Translations under genes and position numbers: made by a program
Notes under the pieces: generated by a model
Seen by the model: only the letters and a program-made list of their open reading frames with translations
Told to the model about the DNA's origin: nothing
The model's database searches: none
Shown here: positions 52,044-60,703 of the stretch, piece after piece
Position numbering within the stretch: the first letter of the stretch is position 1
How the letters are laid out: every line of letters begins with the position of its first letter
Source of the DNA: an uncultured Lentibacter sp.
Lineage (GTDB): Bacteria; Pseudomonadota; Alphaproteobacteria; Rhodobacterales; Rhodobacteraceae
DNA length: 64,000 nucleotides
Assembly: GCF_937123735.1 (NCBI RefSeq)
Contig: NZ_CAKZKL010000033.1
Span: 1 to 64,000, forward strand
Direction of reading: 5' to 3'

Positions 52044-52834
52044 TGTTGAACGACTTTCTGGTGCGCGCGGGGCTGGCGGGCCTGGGTGTTTCGCTTGCGG
52101 CTGGGGCGCTGGGGCCTTTTGTTGTCTGGCGGCGAATGGCCTATTTTGGCGATGCGATGGCCCATGCGGCCATTTTGGGCGTTGCGCTGTCACTGGGCTT
52201 TGAAATCTCGATCTTTGTGGGCGTGTTTTTTGCGGCGCTTCTGGTGGCGGCGCTGTTTCTGACGCTGACACGGCGCGCGCAGACAAGCGACAGTGCGCTT
52301 GGCGTGATTGCCCATTCGGCGCTGGCCTTTGGCCTTGTGGCTGTGGCGATGAGCGCGGGGCCGCGGGTGAATGTGGAGAGCTATCTTTTTGGCGATATTC
52401 TCACGGTGTCGCGCGGTGATCTGGCGCTGATTTGGTCGGTTGCGGCTGTTGTCGCCGCATGGCTTGTCTGGCGCTGGCAGGCGCTTGTGACATGGGTGCT
52501 CAGCCCTGATCTGGCGGAGACCAGCGGCTATAACACGCGCGCCGAGGAGCTGGGGCTGATTCTGGCGCTGGCGCTTGTGGTGGCGGTGGGCATCAAGGCG
52601 GTGGGCGCGCTTCTCATCACGGCGCTGCTGATCATCCCGGCGGCGAGTGCGCGGCCACATGTGAAAACGCCTGAGGCGATGATTGCGCTGTCGCTTGGCT
52701 TTGGCGCGCTGGCGGCTGTGGCGGGGCTTCAGGGCGCGCTCTGGCTGGATACGCCCGCGGGGCCAAGCATTGTCTGTGCGGCGGCTCTGGCCTTTGCCGC
52801 CTCGACGCTGTTTGCCAAGCTGAGGGGGCGCTGA
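52043..52834 (+). CDS. znuB: Zinc ABC transporter permease
   Basis: This 263-residue membrane subunit of the ABC-3 type has about eight helices. The family motif region is WRRMAYFGDAMAHAAILGVAL, with GVKAVGALLITALLIIPAA-style sequence near 190-210. It overlaps znuC by one base and DUF1045 by one base, so four proteins are made from one coupled unit. Confidence 0.94.
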   Translation: MLNDFLVRAGLAGLGVSLAAGALGPFVVWRRMAYFGDAMAHAAILGVALSLGFEISIFVGVFFAALLVAALFLTLTRRAQTSDSALGVIAHSALAFGLVAVAMSAGPRVNVESYLFGDILTVSRGDLALIWSVAAVVAAWLVWRWQALVTWVLSPDLAETSGYNTRAEELGLILALALVVAVGIKAVGALLITALLIIPAASARPHVKTPEAMIALSLGFGALAAVAGLQGALWLDTPAGPSIVCAAALAFAASTLFAKLRGR

Positions 52835-53454
52835 TGTATCGCCGCTTTGCTGTGTATCACTGCCCTGAAGGCGTGCTGGGCGGTTTTGGTTCGCAATGGC
52901 TTGCAAGCGGCACGGAGCTTGTGGCGCGGCCTGCGAAATATGGATTTCACGCCACTTTGAAAGCGCCTTTTGCCTTGGCTGAGGGCCAGAGCGAGGGCGC
53001 GCTTGCGGGGGCAGTGAAGGCTTTGGCGGCGGGGCTTCAGCCTGTTGAGACAGAGTTGGAATTGGCGCGGCTCGGCAGCTTTTTTGCGCTTGTGCCGAAG
53101 ACGGGAGCTGAGGCGCTGGGCGCGCTGGCGGGGGCCTGCATGCTGGAGCTTGAGCAGTTTCGCGCGCCATTGGCGGAAGATGTGCTGGCCACGAAGCTGG
53201 CGCAGGCCAAGAGCGCGCAGCAGCGCGAGAACCTGCACCGCTGGGGTTATGCCTATGTGCTGGATGACTTTCGCTTTCACCTCACCCTGACGGGGCCTGT
53301 GCCCAAAGCGGCGCGGGAGGATGTAGAGGCAAGCTTGCGCGCGGCGCTGCCGGATTTGAGCAAGGCCTACAAGCTGGACACGATCTGCCTTTGCGGCGAG
53401 GACCCGGCGGGGCAGTTTCACATCATACAGCGCTTTGGCCTAGGCGGGGCGTAG
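52834..53454 (+). CDS. DUF1045 protein, 2H phosphoesterase superfamily
   Basis: This 206-residue protein has two H-x-T motifs, YGFHATLKAPF (about residue 36) and FRFHLTLTG (about 147), which form the active site of 2H phosphoesterases. DUF1045 members are usually found in phosphonate (phn) operons. Here the gene is coupled to znuB by a TGATG overlap and no phn gene is visible. Its stop lies within the end of the convergent BKACE gene (15-base overlap of coding ends). Confidence 0.87.
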   Translation: MYRRFAVYHCPEGVLGGFGSQWLASGTELVARPAKYGFHATLKAPFALAEGQSEGALAGAVKALAAGLQPVETELELARLGSFFALVPKTGAEALGALAGACMLELEQFRAPLAEDVLATKLAQAKSAQQRENLHRWGYAYVLDDFRFHLTLTGPVPKAAREDVEASLRAALPDLSKAYKLDTICLCGEDPAGQFHIIQRFGLGGA

Positions 53455-54270
53455 GCCGAGCATCTGGCGCGCTTGCGCGGGGGTGGCCACGGGGCGCTCA
53501 TAATCTGCGCAGAGCTCTGCCGCACGCTTGATGAGCGCGGCGTTTGAGGGCGCGAGGGTGTCCTTATCAAGGCGCACGTTGTCTTCTAGCCCTGCGCGGG
53601 TGTGCCCGCCTGCGGCGATGGCCCATTCGTTGACCTTAAGCTGGTTTGGCCCGATGCCTGCGGCGCACCACTCGGCCTCTGGCGCGCGGGTTTGCATGGT
53701 GTGGACGTAGAAATCAAACACCTCTTTGTCGGCTGGCATGGCGTTTTTCACGCCCATGACGAACTGCACATAAAGCTTGCCGAAAAGCGCGCCTTCGGCG
53801 TGCATTTTAAGCGCTTGCAGGATGTGGGAGAGATCGAAGGCTTCCACCTCGGGGGTGATCTCGTATTTGAGCATTTCGGCGGCGAGCCATGCGACCAGAT
53901 CGGGGCTGTTTTCATAAACGCGGGTTGGGAAATTGTTGGAGCCAACCGAAAGCGAGGCCATATCGGGGCAGAGGGGCAGCATACCGCCGCGCTCAAAGCC
54001 CGCTCCTGAGCGCCCGCCCGTGGAGAACTGGAGGATCGCTTCGGGGGCGTGCTTTTTGAGCTGGGTTTGCAGCTCGGCGAATTTGGCAGGGTCTGAGCTT
54101 GGGGTTTCGTCTGCGTTGCGCACATGGGCGTGGATGATGCTAGCACCTGCCTCGATAGCCTCAAGGCTGCTTTCGAGCTGCTCAGAAATGCTGATCGGCA
54201 CGGCGGGGTTGTTGGCCTTGGTAGGCACGGAGCCGGTGATTGCGCAGCAGAGGATGCAGGGTTTGCTCAT
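53440..54270 (-). CDS. Beta-keto acid cleavage enzyme (BKACE, DUF849)
   Basis: This 276-residue TIM-barrel zinc enzyme condenses a beta-keto acid with acetyl-CoA and yields acetoacetate plus a new CoA ester. It shows PCILCCAITGSVPTKANNPAVP, the metal segment GASIIHAHVRN and FSTGGRSG. It is the last gene of the pobA-pcaCHG operon, nine bases after pcaG. A role on a beta-ketoadipate-related compound is suggested by position only. Confidence 0.88.
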   Translation of the reverse strand: MSKPCILCCAITGSVPTKANNPAVPISISEQLESSLEAIEAGASIIHAHVRNADETPSSDPAKFAELQTQLKKHAPEAILQFSTGGRSGAGFERGGMLPLCPDMASLSVGSNNFPTRVYENSPDLVAWLAAEMLKYEITPEVEAFDLSHILQALKMHAEGALFGKLYVQFVMGVKNAMPADKEVFDFYVHTMQTRAPEAEWCAAGIGPNQLKVNEWAIAAGGHTRAGLEDNVRLDKDTLAPSNAALIKRAAELCADYERPVATPAQARQMLGLRPA

Positions 54271-54279
54271 GAGGTTGCC

Positions 54280-54882
54280 TTAAATATCAAAGAAAACGGT
54301 TTCGCCCGCGCCTTGCAGGCGGATGTCGAAACGGTAGGTGCTGCCTGTGCGTTTGGCGATGAGCGTGGCGCGGCGGTGTTCCCATTCGATGGTGTTGAGA
54401 ACGGGGTCTGCCGTATTGTCTTCATCGTCAAAATAAAGCCGCGTGTTGAGGCCCAGATTGATGCCGCGTGCGACGATCCAGAGGTTGATGTGAGGCGCTT
54501 GCATCTGGCCGTGGCGGCCGGGGGTTGGGCCGGGTTTCACGGTGTCAAAGCCCCATTCGCCTGTGGCAAAGTCGGTTATGACACGGCCCCAGCCGCGAAA
54601 GCCTTCCTCGACCTCGCCTGCGCTTTCGGGGTGGGCGTAGACGCCTTGGGCGTTGGCTTGCCATGCTTCCAGCAGAACGTCTTTCACCGGCGCGCCTGTG
54701 CCATCAATCACCACGCCCTCAACGTGGATGCGCGCGCCTGCGGCGTTGGGGCCTGCGATGTCCCATCCCAGCTCTTCGCGGTAGATATCAAAGCCAGCCG
54801 CCCCCGGCGCGAGGCCGATGTGAACATAGGGGCCAGCGGTTTGGGAGGGGGTTTCTTTGAGGTATTTGGGGTCATTGCTCAT
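54280..54882 (-). CDS. pcaG: Protocatechuate 3,4-dioxygenase alpha subunit
   Basis: This 200-residue subunit pairs with PcaH to open the protocatechuate ring between the two hydroxyls. It shows TPSQTAGPYVHIGLAPG and VLLEAWQANAQGVYAHP. It lacks the full set of iron-ligand Tyr/His seen in PcaH, as expected. The start at 54882 has an AGGGACTCTGAGC region upstream; the track's 55047 start reads into pcaH. A REP-like element lies between pcaH and this gene. Confidence 0.93.
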   Translation of the reverse strand: MSNDPKYLKETPSQTAGPYVHIGLAPGAAGFDIYREELGWDIAGPNAAGARIHVEGVVIDGTGAPVKDVLLEAWQANAQGVYAHPESAGEVEEGFRGWGRVITDFATGEWGFDTVKPGPTPGRHGQMQAPHINLWIVARGINLGLNTRLYFDDEDNTADPVLNTIEWEHRRATLIAKRTGSTYRFDIRLQGAGETVFFDI

Positions 54883-54898
54883 GCTCAGAGTCCCTTTC

Positions 54899-54943
54899 GC
54901 ATTTTCGAACCGCAAAACCGGTTCCCACTTTTGCTGAAAATGC
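54899..54943. repeat. REP-like cruciform element between pcaH and pcaG
   Basis: Outer arms are GCATTTTC and GAAAATGC, inner arms AACCG and CGGTT around CAAAAC, and the strand between reads CCCACTTTTGCT. The ACCGGTTCCCACTTTT sequence resembles an intergenic repeat common in rhizobia. It fills almost all of the 67-base gap inside the operon. Confidence 0.65.
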
Positions 54944-54949
54944 TCATGA

Positions 54950-55675
54950 TCAATTCCCCTCCAGCTTGTTTTCAAACAGCGTCGAGCGGCGGCCGCGCAG
55001 CACGATGTCAAAGCGGTAGGCGATGGTATCCAGCGGGATGGTCGCATTCATGTCAAGCTTGGCTGTGAGCATGTCGATGGCCGCCGGATCAGGCACTGTC
55101 TGCACGATGGGGCAGCGGGCGATGAGCGGATCGCCTTCAAAGTAAAGCTGGGTGATGAGGCGCTGCGCGAAGCCCGAGCCGAAGACGGAGGCGTGGATAT
55201 GCGCGGGGCGCCAGTCGTTTATGCCGTTGCGCCACGGGTAGGCGCCGGGCTTGACCGTGCGGAAGTAATAATAGCCCTCCGCATCGGTGAGCGTGCGCCC
55301 GCAGCCGCCGAAATTGGGATCAATCGGGGCGAGGTAGGTGTCTTTTTTGTGACGGTAGCGCCCGCCTGCGTTGGCTTGCCAGACTTCGACAAGCGTGTTG
55401 GGCACAGGGCGGGCGTTTTCATCGAGCACCCGGCCATGGACGATGATGCGCTCGCCAATGGGGCTTTCGCCTGCCTGCGCGTAGTTTCGCAACAGGTCGT
55501 TGTCAAGTGGGTCAATATCACTGTGGCCAAAGCGCGGGCCGGTGATTTCGCTTGGTGTGTTTTCAAGCGAGATGGGCGCGTAGCGGGGCGAGCGTGCAAC
55601 CGAGGTTTTGTAAGGCGGGGTGAGCGCGGGCGGATGCCAGCTGCGGTCACGCTGGTAGAACTCGGCTGGTTTCAT
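54950..55675 (-). CDS. pcaH: Protocatechuate 3,4-dioxygenase beta subunit
   Basis: This 241-residue catalytic subunit holds the non-haem Fe(III). Likely ligands lie in [11 protein letters not shown] (Tyr), [14 protein letters not shown] (Tyr) and [12 protein letters not shown] (two His). Product is 3-carboxy-cis,cis-muconate. It overlaps pcaC as ATGA. Confidence 0.94.
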   Translation of the reverse strand: MKPAEFYQRDRSWHPPALTPPYKTSVARSPRYAPISLENTPSEITGPRFGHSDIDPLDNDLLRNYAQAGESPIGERIIVHGRVLDENARPVPNTLVEVWQANAGGRYRHKKDTYLAPIDPNFGGCGRTLTDAEGYYYFRTVKPGAYPWRNGINDWRPAHIHASVFGSGFAQRLITQLYFEGDPLIARCPIVQTVPDPAAIDMLTAKLDMNATIPLDTIAYRFDIVLRGRRSTLFENKLEGN

Positions 55676-56052
55676 GTCTCTGCCTCCATCTCGGCATAGG
55701 TTTCTTTGGCCAGTTTGAGCGCGTGGTTGGCGCGGGGCACACCCGCATAGAGCGCGACATGCTGGAAAACCTCAAGCACATCTTGCTTGCTCGCCCCTGT
55801 GCGGGCCGTGGCGCGGATGTGCATCGGGATTTCATCAAAGTTGCCCAGAGCGGCGAGCAGCGCCAGCGTGAGCATGGAGCGCTCGCGGTCGGGGATGCCG
55901 CTCGACGCCCAGACATTGCCCCAGGCTGTTTCGGTGATCAGCTCCTGAAAGGGGGCGTCAAAGGCGGTTTTGGCGGCTTCGGCGCGGTCGACATGCGCAT
56001 CGCCAAGGATGCGGCGGCGCACGTTCATGCCTGTGTCGTAACGGTTGCTCAT
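55672..56052 (-). CDS. pcaC: 4-carboxymuconolactone decarboxylase
   Basis: This 126-residue, all-helical AhpD-like protein decarboxylates 4-carboxymuconolactone in the beta-ketoadipate pathway. It shows [34 protein letters not shown] and [17 protein letters not shown]. It is not fused to PcaD, and no pcaD (enol-lactone hydrolase) or pcaB gene is in this window, so the pathway must be completed elsewhere. Confidence 0.93.
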   Translation of the reverse strand: MSNRYDTGMNVRRRILGDAHVDRAEAAKTAFDAPFQELITETAWGNVWASSGIPDRERSMLTLALLAALGNFDEIPMHIRATARTGASKQDVLEVFQHVALYAGVPRANHALKLAKETYAEMEAET

Positions 56053-56061
56053 TTTGCGCTC

Positions 56062-57231
56062 CTAGTAAGGCAGGCCAATGTAGTTTTGCGCCAGCACACT
56101 TTGCGCCTCTCGGTTGCTGCGCAGAAAGTCGATCTCGGCTTTTTGCATCTTGAGGTCAAATTCGGTCTGGTCGGGGAAGCGGTGCAAAAGCTTTGTCATC
56201 CACCAGCTGAAGCGCTCGGCCTTCCAGACGCGGGCGAGGGCCTTTTCGCTGTAAGCATCAAGCGCGGCGCTGTCGCTTTCAAGGTAGTGCGCTTTGAGGC
56301 CCTCGAAGAGATAGTGAATGTCGCTCGCGGCGGTGTTGAGCCCCTTGGCCCCCGTGGGCGGCACGATATGGGCCGCATCGCCGCAGAGAAAGAGCCGGCC
56401 CCAGCGCATCGGCTCGGTGACAAAGCTGCGCAGGGGGGCGATGGATTTTTCGATGCTCGGGCCTGTGACGAGCTTGTCGGCATGTGACTTGGGGATGCGG
56501 CGCTTGAGCTCTTCCCAGAACGCCTCATCTGACCAGTCTTCGACCGTATCTGTGAGCGCGCATTGGATGTAGTAGCGGCTCAGGTTCTGGTTGCGCATGG
56601 AGCAGAGGGCAAAGCCGCGCTCGGAGGCGGCATAGATCAGCTCGTCATTGACGGGGGGTGTTTCTGAGAGGATGCCAAGCCAGCCGAAGGGGTAGACCTT
56701 TTCGTATTCTTTTCGCAGGCCAAGCGGGATCGTTTGGCGGCTGACGCCGTGAAAGCCGTCGCAGCCGGCGATAAAGTCACAGTCGATACGGTGCGTTTCG
56801 CCATTCACCTGATAGGTGACATGGGCGCTGTCGGTGTCGGCGCCGTGGATTTGCACCTCTTGGGTATTGAACACGGTGGGCAGGCCAGCGGCCTCGCGGG
56901 CATCGTAAAGATCACGGGTGACTTCTGTCTGGCCGTAGACAACGACGGAGGTGTTGGTGTGGTCCTTGAAGTTGATGGTGAAGTCTTCATCGCCGTAAGA
57001 GATGATCGTGCCATCGTGCACGAAGCCCTCGCGGGCGAGGCGCTCACCCACGCCAGCCTTGTGCATGAGGCCAATCAACCCGCGCTCAAGGATGCCTGCG
57101 CGGATGCGCCCCAAGACATAGTCGCGGGTCTTGCGCTCCAGCACCACGGCCTCGATGCCTTGGGTGTGCAGAAGTTGGCCGAGCAGAAGGCCAGAGGGGC
57201 CACCGCCGATGATGACGACTTGTGTGCGCAT
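56062..57231 (-). CDS. pobA: 4-hydroxybenzoate 3-monooxygenase
   Basis: This 389-residue FAD enzyme hydroxylates 4-hydroxybenzoate to protocatechuate with NADPH and oxygen. It shows the FAD motif VVIIGGGPSGLLLGQLLH, the DG motif CDFIAGCDGFHGVSRQ and GDAAHIVPPTGAKGLN. First gene of the operon and divergent from pcaQ. Family length is normal. Confidence 0.95.
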   Translation of the reverse strand: MRTQVVIIGGGPSGLLLGQLLHTQGIEAVVLERKTRDYVLGRIRAGILERGLIGLMHKAGVGERLAREGFVHDGTIISYGDEDFTINFKDHTNTSVVVYGQTEVTRDLYDAREAAGLPTVFNTQEVQIHGADTDSAHVTYQVNGETHRIDCDFIAGCDGFHGVSRQTIPLGLRKEYEKVYPFGWLGILSETPPVNDELIYAASERGFALCSMRNQNLSRYYIQCALTDTVEDWSDEAFWEELKRRIPKSHADKLVTGPSIEKSIAPLRSFVTEPMRWGRLFLCGDAAHIVPPTGAKGLNTAASDIHYLFEGLKAHYLESDSAALDAYSEKALARVWKAERFSWWMTKLLHRFPDQTEFDLKMQKAEIDFLRSNREAQSVLAQNYIGLPY

Positions 57232-57290
57232 GGTTTTGCCTTTTGTGATGGTGTGGAGAGTTTACTGGCCGGAATGGTTATGTAAAATGA

Positions 57291-57305
57291 ATAAATAGGC
57301 TTTAT
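57291..57305. promoter_or_regulatory. Candidate LysR-type (PcaQ) operator
   Basis: ATAAA-TAGGC-TTTAT in the 95-base pobA-pcaQ gap has the interrupted-palindrome shape of a LysR site. It lies 22 bases before the pcaQ ATG. I could not match it to the published PcaQ motif, so it is only a candidate. Confidence 0.35.
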
Positions 57306-57326
57306 GCTTGCTTAAAAAGGAAAGTT

Positions 57327-58244
57327 ATGGACCGCCGTATCAAGCTGCGCCACATTGAGGCTTTTGCCGAGATTGCCCGTTTGCAGAGCCTGAAGGGCGC
57401 GGGCGAAGCGCTGGGGCTGACGCAGCCTGCGATTTCCAAGATCCTCAAAGAGCTGGAGGATATTCTGGGTGTGAGCCTGATGCGCCGTGGGCGCGGGGGC
57501 GTGGAGCTGAGTGCTGCGGGCAGCGTCTTTCTGCGCGGAGCAGAGGCGAGCCTGAGCGCGCTTAGGCTCGGTTATGACGGGGTGCGGCGCATCCAGACGG
57601 GCGGCACGGGGGCGCTGAGTGTGGGGGCTATGCCGAGCGTTGCGGCGCGGGTCTTGCCGCTGGCGAGCCAGATGTTTGCCGCGCATGAGCCTGAGACGGT
57701 GCTCAAGGTTGAGGACGGGCCACATGCCTTTTTGATGGACCGTCTGCGTGCGGGGGCGCTGGATGTTGTCGTCGGGCGGATGGGGCCGCCTGCGACCATG
57801 GACGGCGTGAGTTTCACCCAGCTTTACAGCGAGCAGGTGGCTTTTGTGGTGCGCGCGGGCCATGCTTTGAGCGGCACGACGCGGCTGGAAGATTTGCACG
57901 GGCATCTGGTGATTTACCCGTCGGAGCGCGCGGCGATCCGCCCGCTTGTGGACCGGCTGTTCATTGCAGAAGGCATGGGCCTGCCGCCCCGGCGCATCGA
58001 GAGTGTTTCGGGTGACTTTGGCCGCGGGCTGACGCGGGCGAGCGCGGCCGTCTGGATCATCTCGCAGAGCGTGGCGGCGGGCGATATTGCCAGCGGGCAG
58101 ATGGAAAAGCTGCCGCTTGAAACCGGGATCACGGCGGGGCCTGTGGGGGTGATGACGCGGGCGGAAGAGGGTGTTGCGCCTGCGGTGCAGCTCTTTCGCG
58201 CCAGCCTGCGTGCGGCTGTGACAGAGCTGGGACTGGGGGCCTGA
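57327..58244 (+). CDS. pcaQ: LysR-type regulator of protocatechuate catabolism
   Basis: This 305-residue LysR protein has an N-terminal winged HTH (RHIEAFAEIARLQSLKGAGEALGLTQPAISKILKELED) and a two-lobe ligand domain. It is divergent from pobA-pcaCHG, the usual PcaQ position. Sequence alone would allow another aromatic-acid LysR regulator; the context decides the name. Confidence 0.88.
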   Translation: MDRRIKLRHIEAFAEIARLQSLKGAGEALGLTQPAISKILKELEDILGVSLMRRGRGGVELSAAGSVFLRGAEASLSALRLGYDGVRRIQTGGTGALSVGAMPSVAARVLPLASQMFAAHEPETVLKVEDGPHAFLMDRLRAGALDVVVGRMGPPATMDGVSFTQLYSEQVAFVVRAGHALSGTTRLEDLHGHLVIYPSERAAIRPLVDRLFIAEGMGLPPRRIESVSGDFGRGLTRASAAVWIISQSVAAGDIASGQMEKLPLETGITAGPVGVMTRAEEGVAPAVQLFRASLRAAVTELGLGA

Positions 58245-58249
58245 CAGCA

Positions 58250-58279
58250 AAACGGCCCCGCGCGCAGGCGGAGCCGTTT
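58250..58279. terminator. Hairpin terminator between convergent pcaQ and leuB
   Basis: AAACGGC pairs with GCCGTTT, and an inner CCGC pairs with GCGG across one mismatch. The A/T-ended arms suit termination in both directions. Confidence 0.75.
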
Positions 58280-58297
58280 GAAGCTTATGCGCGGGCC

Positions 58298-59404
58298 TTA
58301 AAGGCTGGCTGTGAGGGCTGCGACAACGGCGTCGCCCATCTCGGAGGTGCTGATTGGCGTGGCCCCGTCTTCACCCAGAAGATCGGCTGTGCGCGCACCA
58401 TCGGCGAGGACTTTCTCAACCGCAGCTTCAAGGCGGTCGGCCTCCACGCCCTGATCAAAGCTGTAGCGCAGCGCCATGGCGAAGCTGAGAATACAGGCGA
58501 TCGGGTTGGCTTTGCCCTGGCCTGCGATATCGGGCGCGGAGCCGTGCACTGGCTCGTAAAGCGCCTTGGGGCGACCATTGTCCATCGGTGCGCCAAGAGA
58601 GGCCGAAGGCAACATACCAAGCGAACCTGTGAGCATTGCGGCGGCGTCAGAGAGCAGGTCACCAAAGAGGTTGTCTGTCACGATCACGTCGAACTGTTTG
58701 GGCCAGCGGCAGAGCTGCATCGCGCCAGCATCGGCATACATATGCGAGAGCTCGACATCGGCGTATTCGGCCTGGTGCACCTCTGTCACGACATCGCGCC
58801 AGAGAATGCCTGATTCCATGACGTTGGCCTTTTCCATCGAGCAGACCTTGTTGCCGCGCTTGCGCGCCAGCTCAAAGGCGGAGCGGGCGACACGGGCGAT
58901 TTCGCTCTCGGTGTAGCGCTGGGTGTTGATGCCAACGCGCTCGTTGCCTTCCTTGATGATGCCGCGGGGCTCGCCGAAATAGATCCCGGATGTGAGCTCG
59001 CGCACGATCATGATGTCAAGCCCGGCGACCACATCTTTCTTGAGGCTCGAAAAATCGGCCAGCGCGTCAAAGCATTGCGCGGGGCGCAGGTTTGAGAAGA
59101 GGTCCATCTCTTTGCGCAGGCGCAGAAGGCCGCGCTCGGGCTTGACCGAAAAGTCGAGCACATCATACTTGGGGCCGCCGACGGCGCCGAGCAGAACGGC
59201 GTCAACCTCTTGGGCCTTGGCCATCGTGTCATCATGCAGGGGCGTGCCATGGGCATCATAGGCAGCGCCGCCAACGAGGTCTTCGCTGACGTCAAAGGCG
59301 AGGTCGCGCTTGGCGCCGAACCAGTCGATGACCTTGCGGACCTCGGCCATAACTTCGGGGCCGATGCCATCGCCTGGCAGGATAAGAAGCGAAGGGTTGC
59401 TCAT
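58298..59404 (-). CDS. leuB: 3-isopropylmalate dehydrogenase
   Basis: This 368-residue enzyme oxidises and decarboxylates 3-isopropylmalate in leucine synthesis. It shows [46 protein letters not shown] and [20 protein letters not shown]. It is transcribed in the same direction as leuCD, but two unrelated genes lie between. Confidence 0.96.
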   Translation of the reverse strand: MSNPSLLILPGDGIGPEVMAEVRKVIDWFGAKRDLAFDVSEDLVGGAAYDAHGTPLHDDTMAKAQEVDAVLLGAVGGPKYDVLDFSVKPERGLLRLRKEMDLFSNLRPAQCFDALADFSSLKKDVVAGLDIMIVRELTSGIYFGEPRGIIKEGNERVGINTQRYTESEIARVARSAFELARKRGNKVCSMEKANVMESGILWRDVVTEVHQAEYADVELSHMYADAGAMQLCRWPKQFDVIVTDNLFGDLLSDAAAMLTGSLGMLPSASLGAPMDNGRPKALYEPVHGSAPDIAGQGKANPIACILSFAMALRYSFDQGVEADRLEAAVEKVLADGARTADLLGEDGATPISTSEMGDAVVAALTASL

Positions 59405-59497
59405 TGTGTGTGTCCTCGTGTTGATGTCTTGGCCCTGAGCTAGCGCCTGGGGCGGGAAGGGTCAAGAAACATAAGGCCCGCCAGCAGCCCGCGCCCG

Positions 59498-60703
59498 CTA
59501 GGGCAGGCGCAGATCCAGCCAGACCAGCCGGTGACGCGAGGCCGCCAGCGCAAGCGCATGGCCTGGTTGCCCGGGCGCGGGCCAGAAGACGCCTGCATCT
59601 GTGACCGTGATGTCAGAGGAGGGCAGCAGGAAATCAACCCGCATATTGCCGGGGGCAGGCTCGCGCCAATCGGCGGTGTCCAGCGCCGGATCGCCCTGAT
59701 GGGCGGGGTTGGCGGCGGCGACCCCGCCTTGGCTGGTTGGGCGTGGGTCTTGCAGCTTGGGATGGTTGAGCAGGGCTTGCATGATTTGGCGCTGCCCGTC
59801 GCCGTCGGCCGGATCAAGGTTGCTGCCGATGGCCAGCAGGAAAGGCGCTGCTGGCGGGGTGCCAAGGTGGCCATTGATATGGGTGAGCCAGAGGGCGTTT
59901 TCATCATGGTTGCGCTTGCCATTCCTGTCTTCGGGGCCGTCAAAGACAGGTGGTGTGGCTTGGGAGATGAGCAGGGTCAATTTGCGCGTGTCAATCTTCA
60001 CGGGCAGGGACCAATGCGCGGTAGAGGACAGGCGCTGTGCGGCCTGTGCCACGCTTGAAGGGAACGGCGTTCCGTTTGGGTGTTCGGGCAGCTGTGCTGC
60101 GGGAAAGTCGCGCCAGAGCATGGCGGAGAAGTCTTGCAAGCCTTTGTTTTCAAACGGAAATCGCGAGAGAACAGCGAGGCCGCCTTGCCCGGCGAAATAG
60201 CCAAAACCCTGTGCATCGCGCGGCGTTCCCAAGCGGCCATCTCCGTCCATGTCGAGGCCTGTGGCCCAGCCGGTGTTGGGGCGGCGGGCAAACTGGTGGG
60301 GATAGTCTGCGCCGGCTTTGGCCAGTGTGGCGGCAAAAGCTGTGAGCGCGCGGCCGTCGGCATCATAGTCAAAATCAGACAGCACAAGGATATCGGGGTT
60401 CACGTCTGCGATCACATCGCGTGCGGCGATGATTTGTGTCTCTTTGCGGACAATGTCGCGCAGCAAGAGGCCCGGCCCCTTGCGCGACAGGCCCGCGCTG
60501 AAAAAGGCAACGCGCAGCTCTTTGGCATAGAGCGGCGCGCCTTGGGTTATAAAAAGACAGGCAAGAAGCGCTAGGCCGAGGCCGTATGCAAGCCGGCTTT
60601 GGCGGCATCTGAGTAGGCGCGGTTGCGCTTTTGCTCGATCAGCTCGGCGATCCGCCCCATGGCGATACCACGCATGATCATGCTGGCGGGAAGAAAGGCC
60701 CAT
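59498..60703 (-). CDS. Exported endonuclease/exonuclease/phosphatase-fold protein
   Basis: This frame of up to 401 residues has a clear signal peptide (LAYGLGLALLACLFITQGAPLYA) that begins only near residue 38. An EEP-fold domain follows, with NPDILVLSDFDYD, LLAIGSNLDPADGDG and a final RHRLVWLDLRL. No ATG, GTG, TTG or CTG is in frame just before the signal peptide. The only ATG is at 60703, 133 bases inside the upstream membrane-protein gene. Either the protein has a long cytoplasmic leader, an unusual start is used, or the overlap reflects a frameshift. It may hydrolyse nucleic acids or phosphodiesters outside the cytoplasm. Confidence 0.75.
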   Translation of the reverse strand: MGLSSRQHDHAWYRHGADRRADRAKAQPRLLRCRQSRLAYGLGLALLACLFITQGAPLYAKELRVAFFSAGLSRKGPGLLLRDIVRKETQIIAARDVIADVNPDILVLSDFDYDADGRALTAFAATLAKAGADYPHQFARRPNTGWATGLDMDGDGRLGTPRDAQGFGYFAGQGGLAVLSRFPFENKGLQDFSAMLWRDFPAAQLPEHPNGTPFPSSVAQAAQRLSSTAHWSLPVKIDTRKLTLLISQATPPVFDGPEDRNGKRNHDENALWLTHINGHLGTPPAAPFLLAIGSNLDPADGDGQRQIMQALLNHPKLQDPRPTSQGGVAAANPAHQGDPALDTADWREPAPGNMRVDFLLPSSDITVTDAGVFWPAPGQPGHALALAASRHRLVWLDLRLP

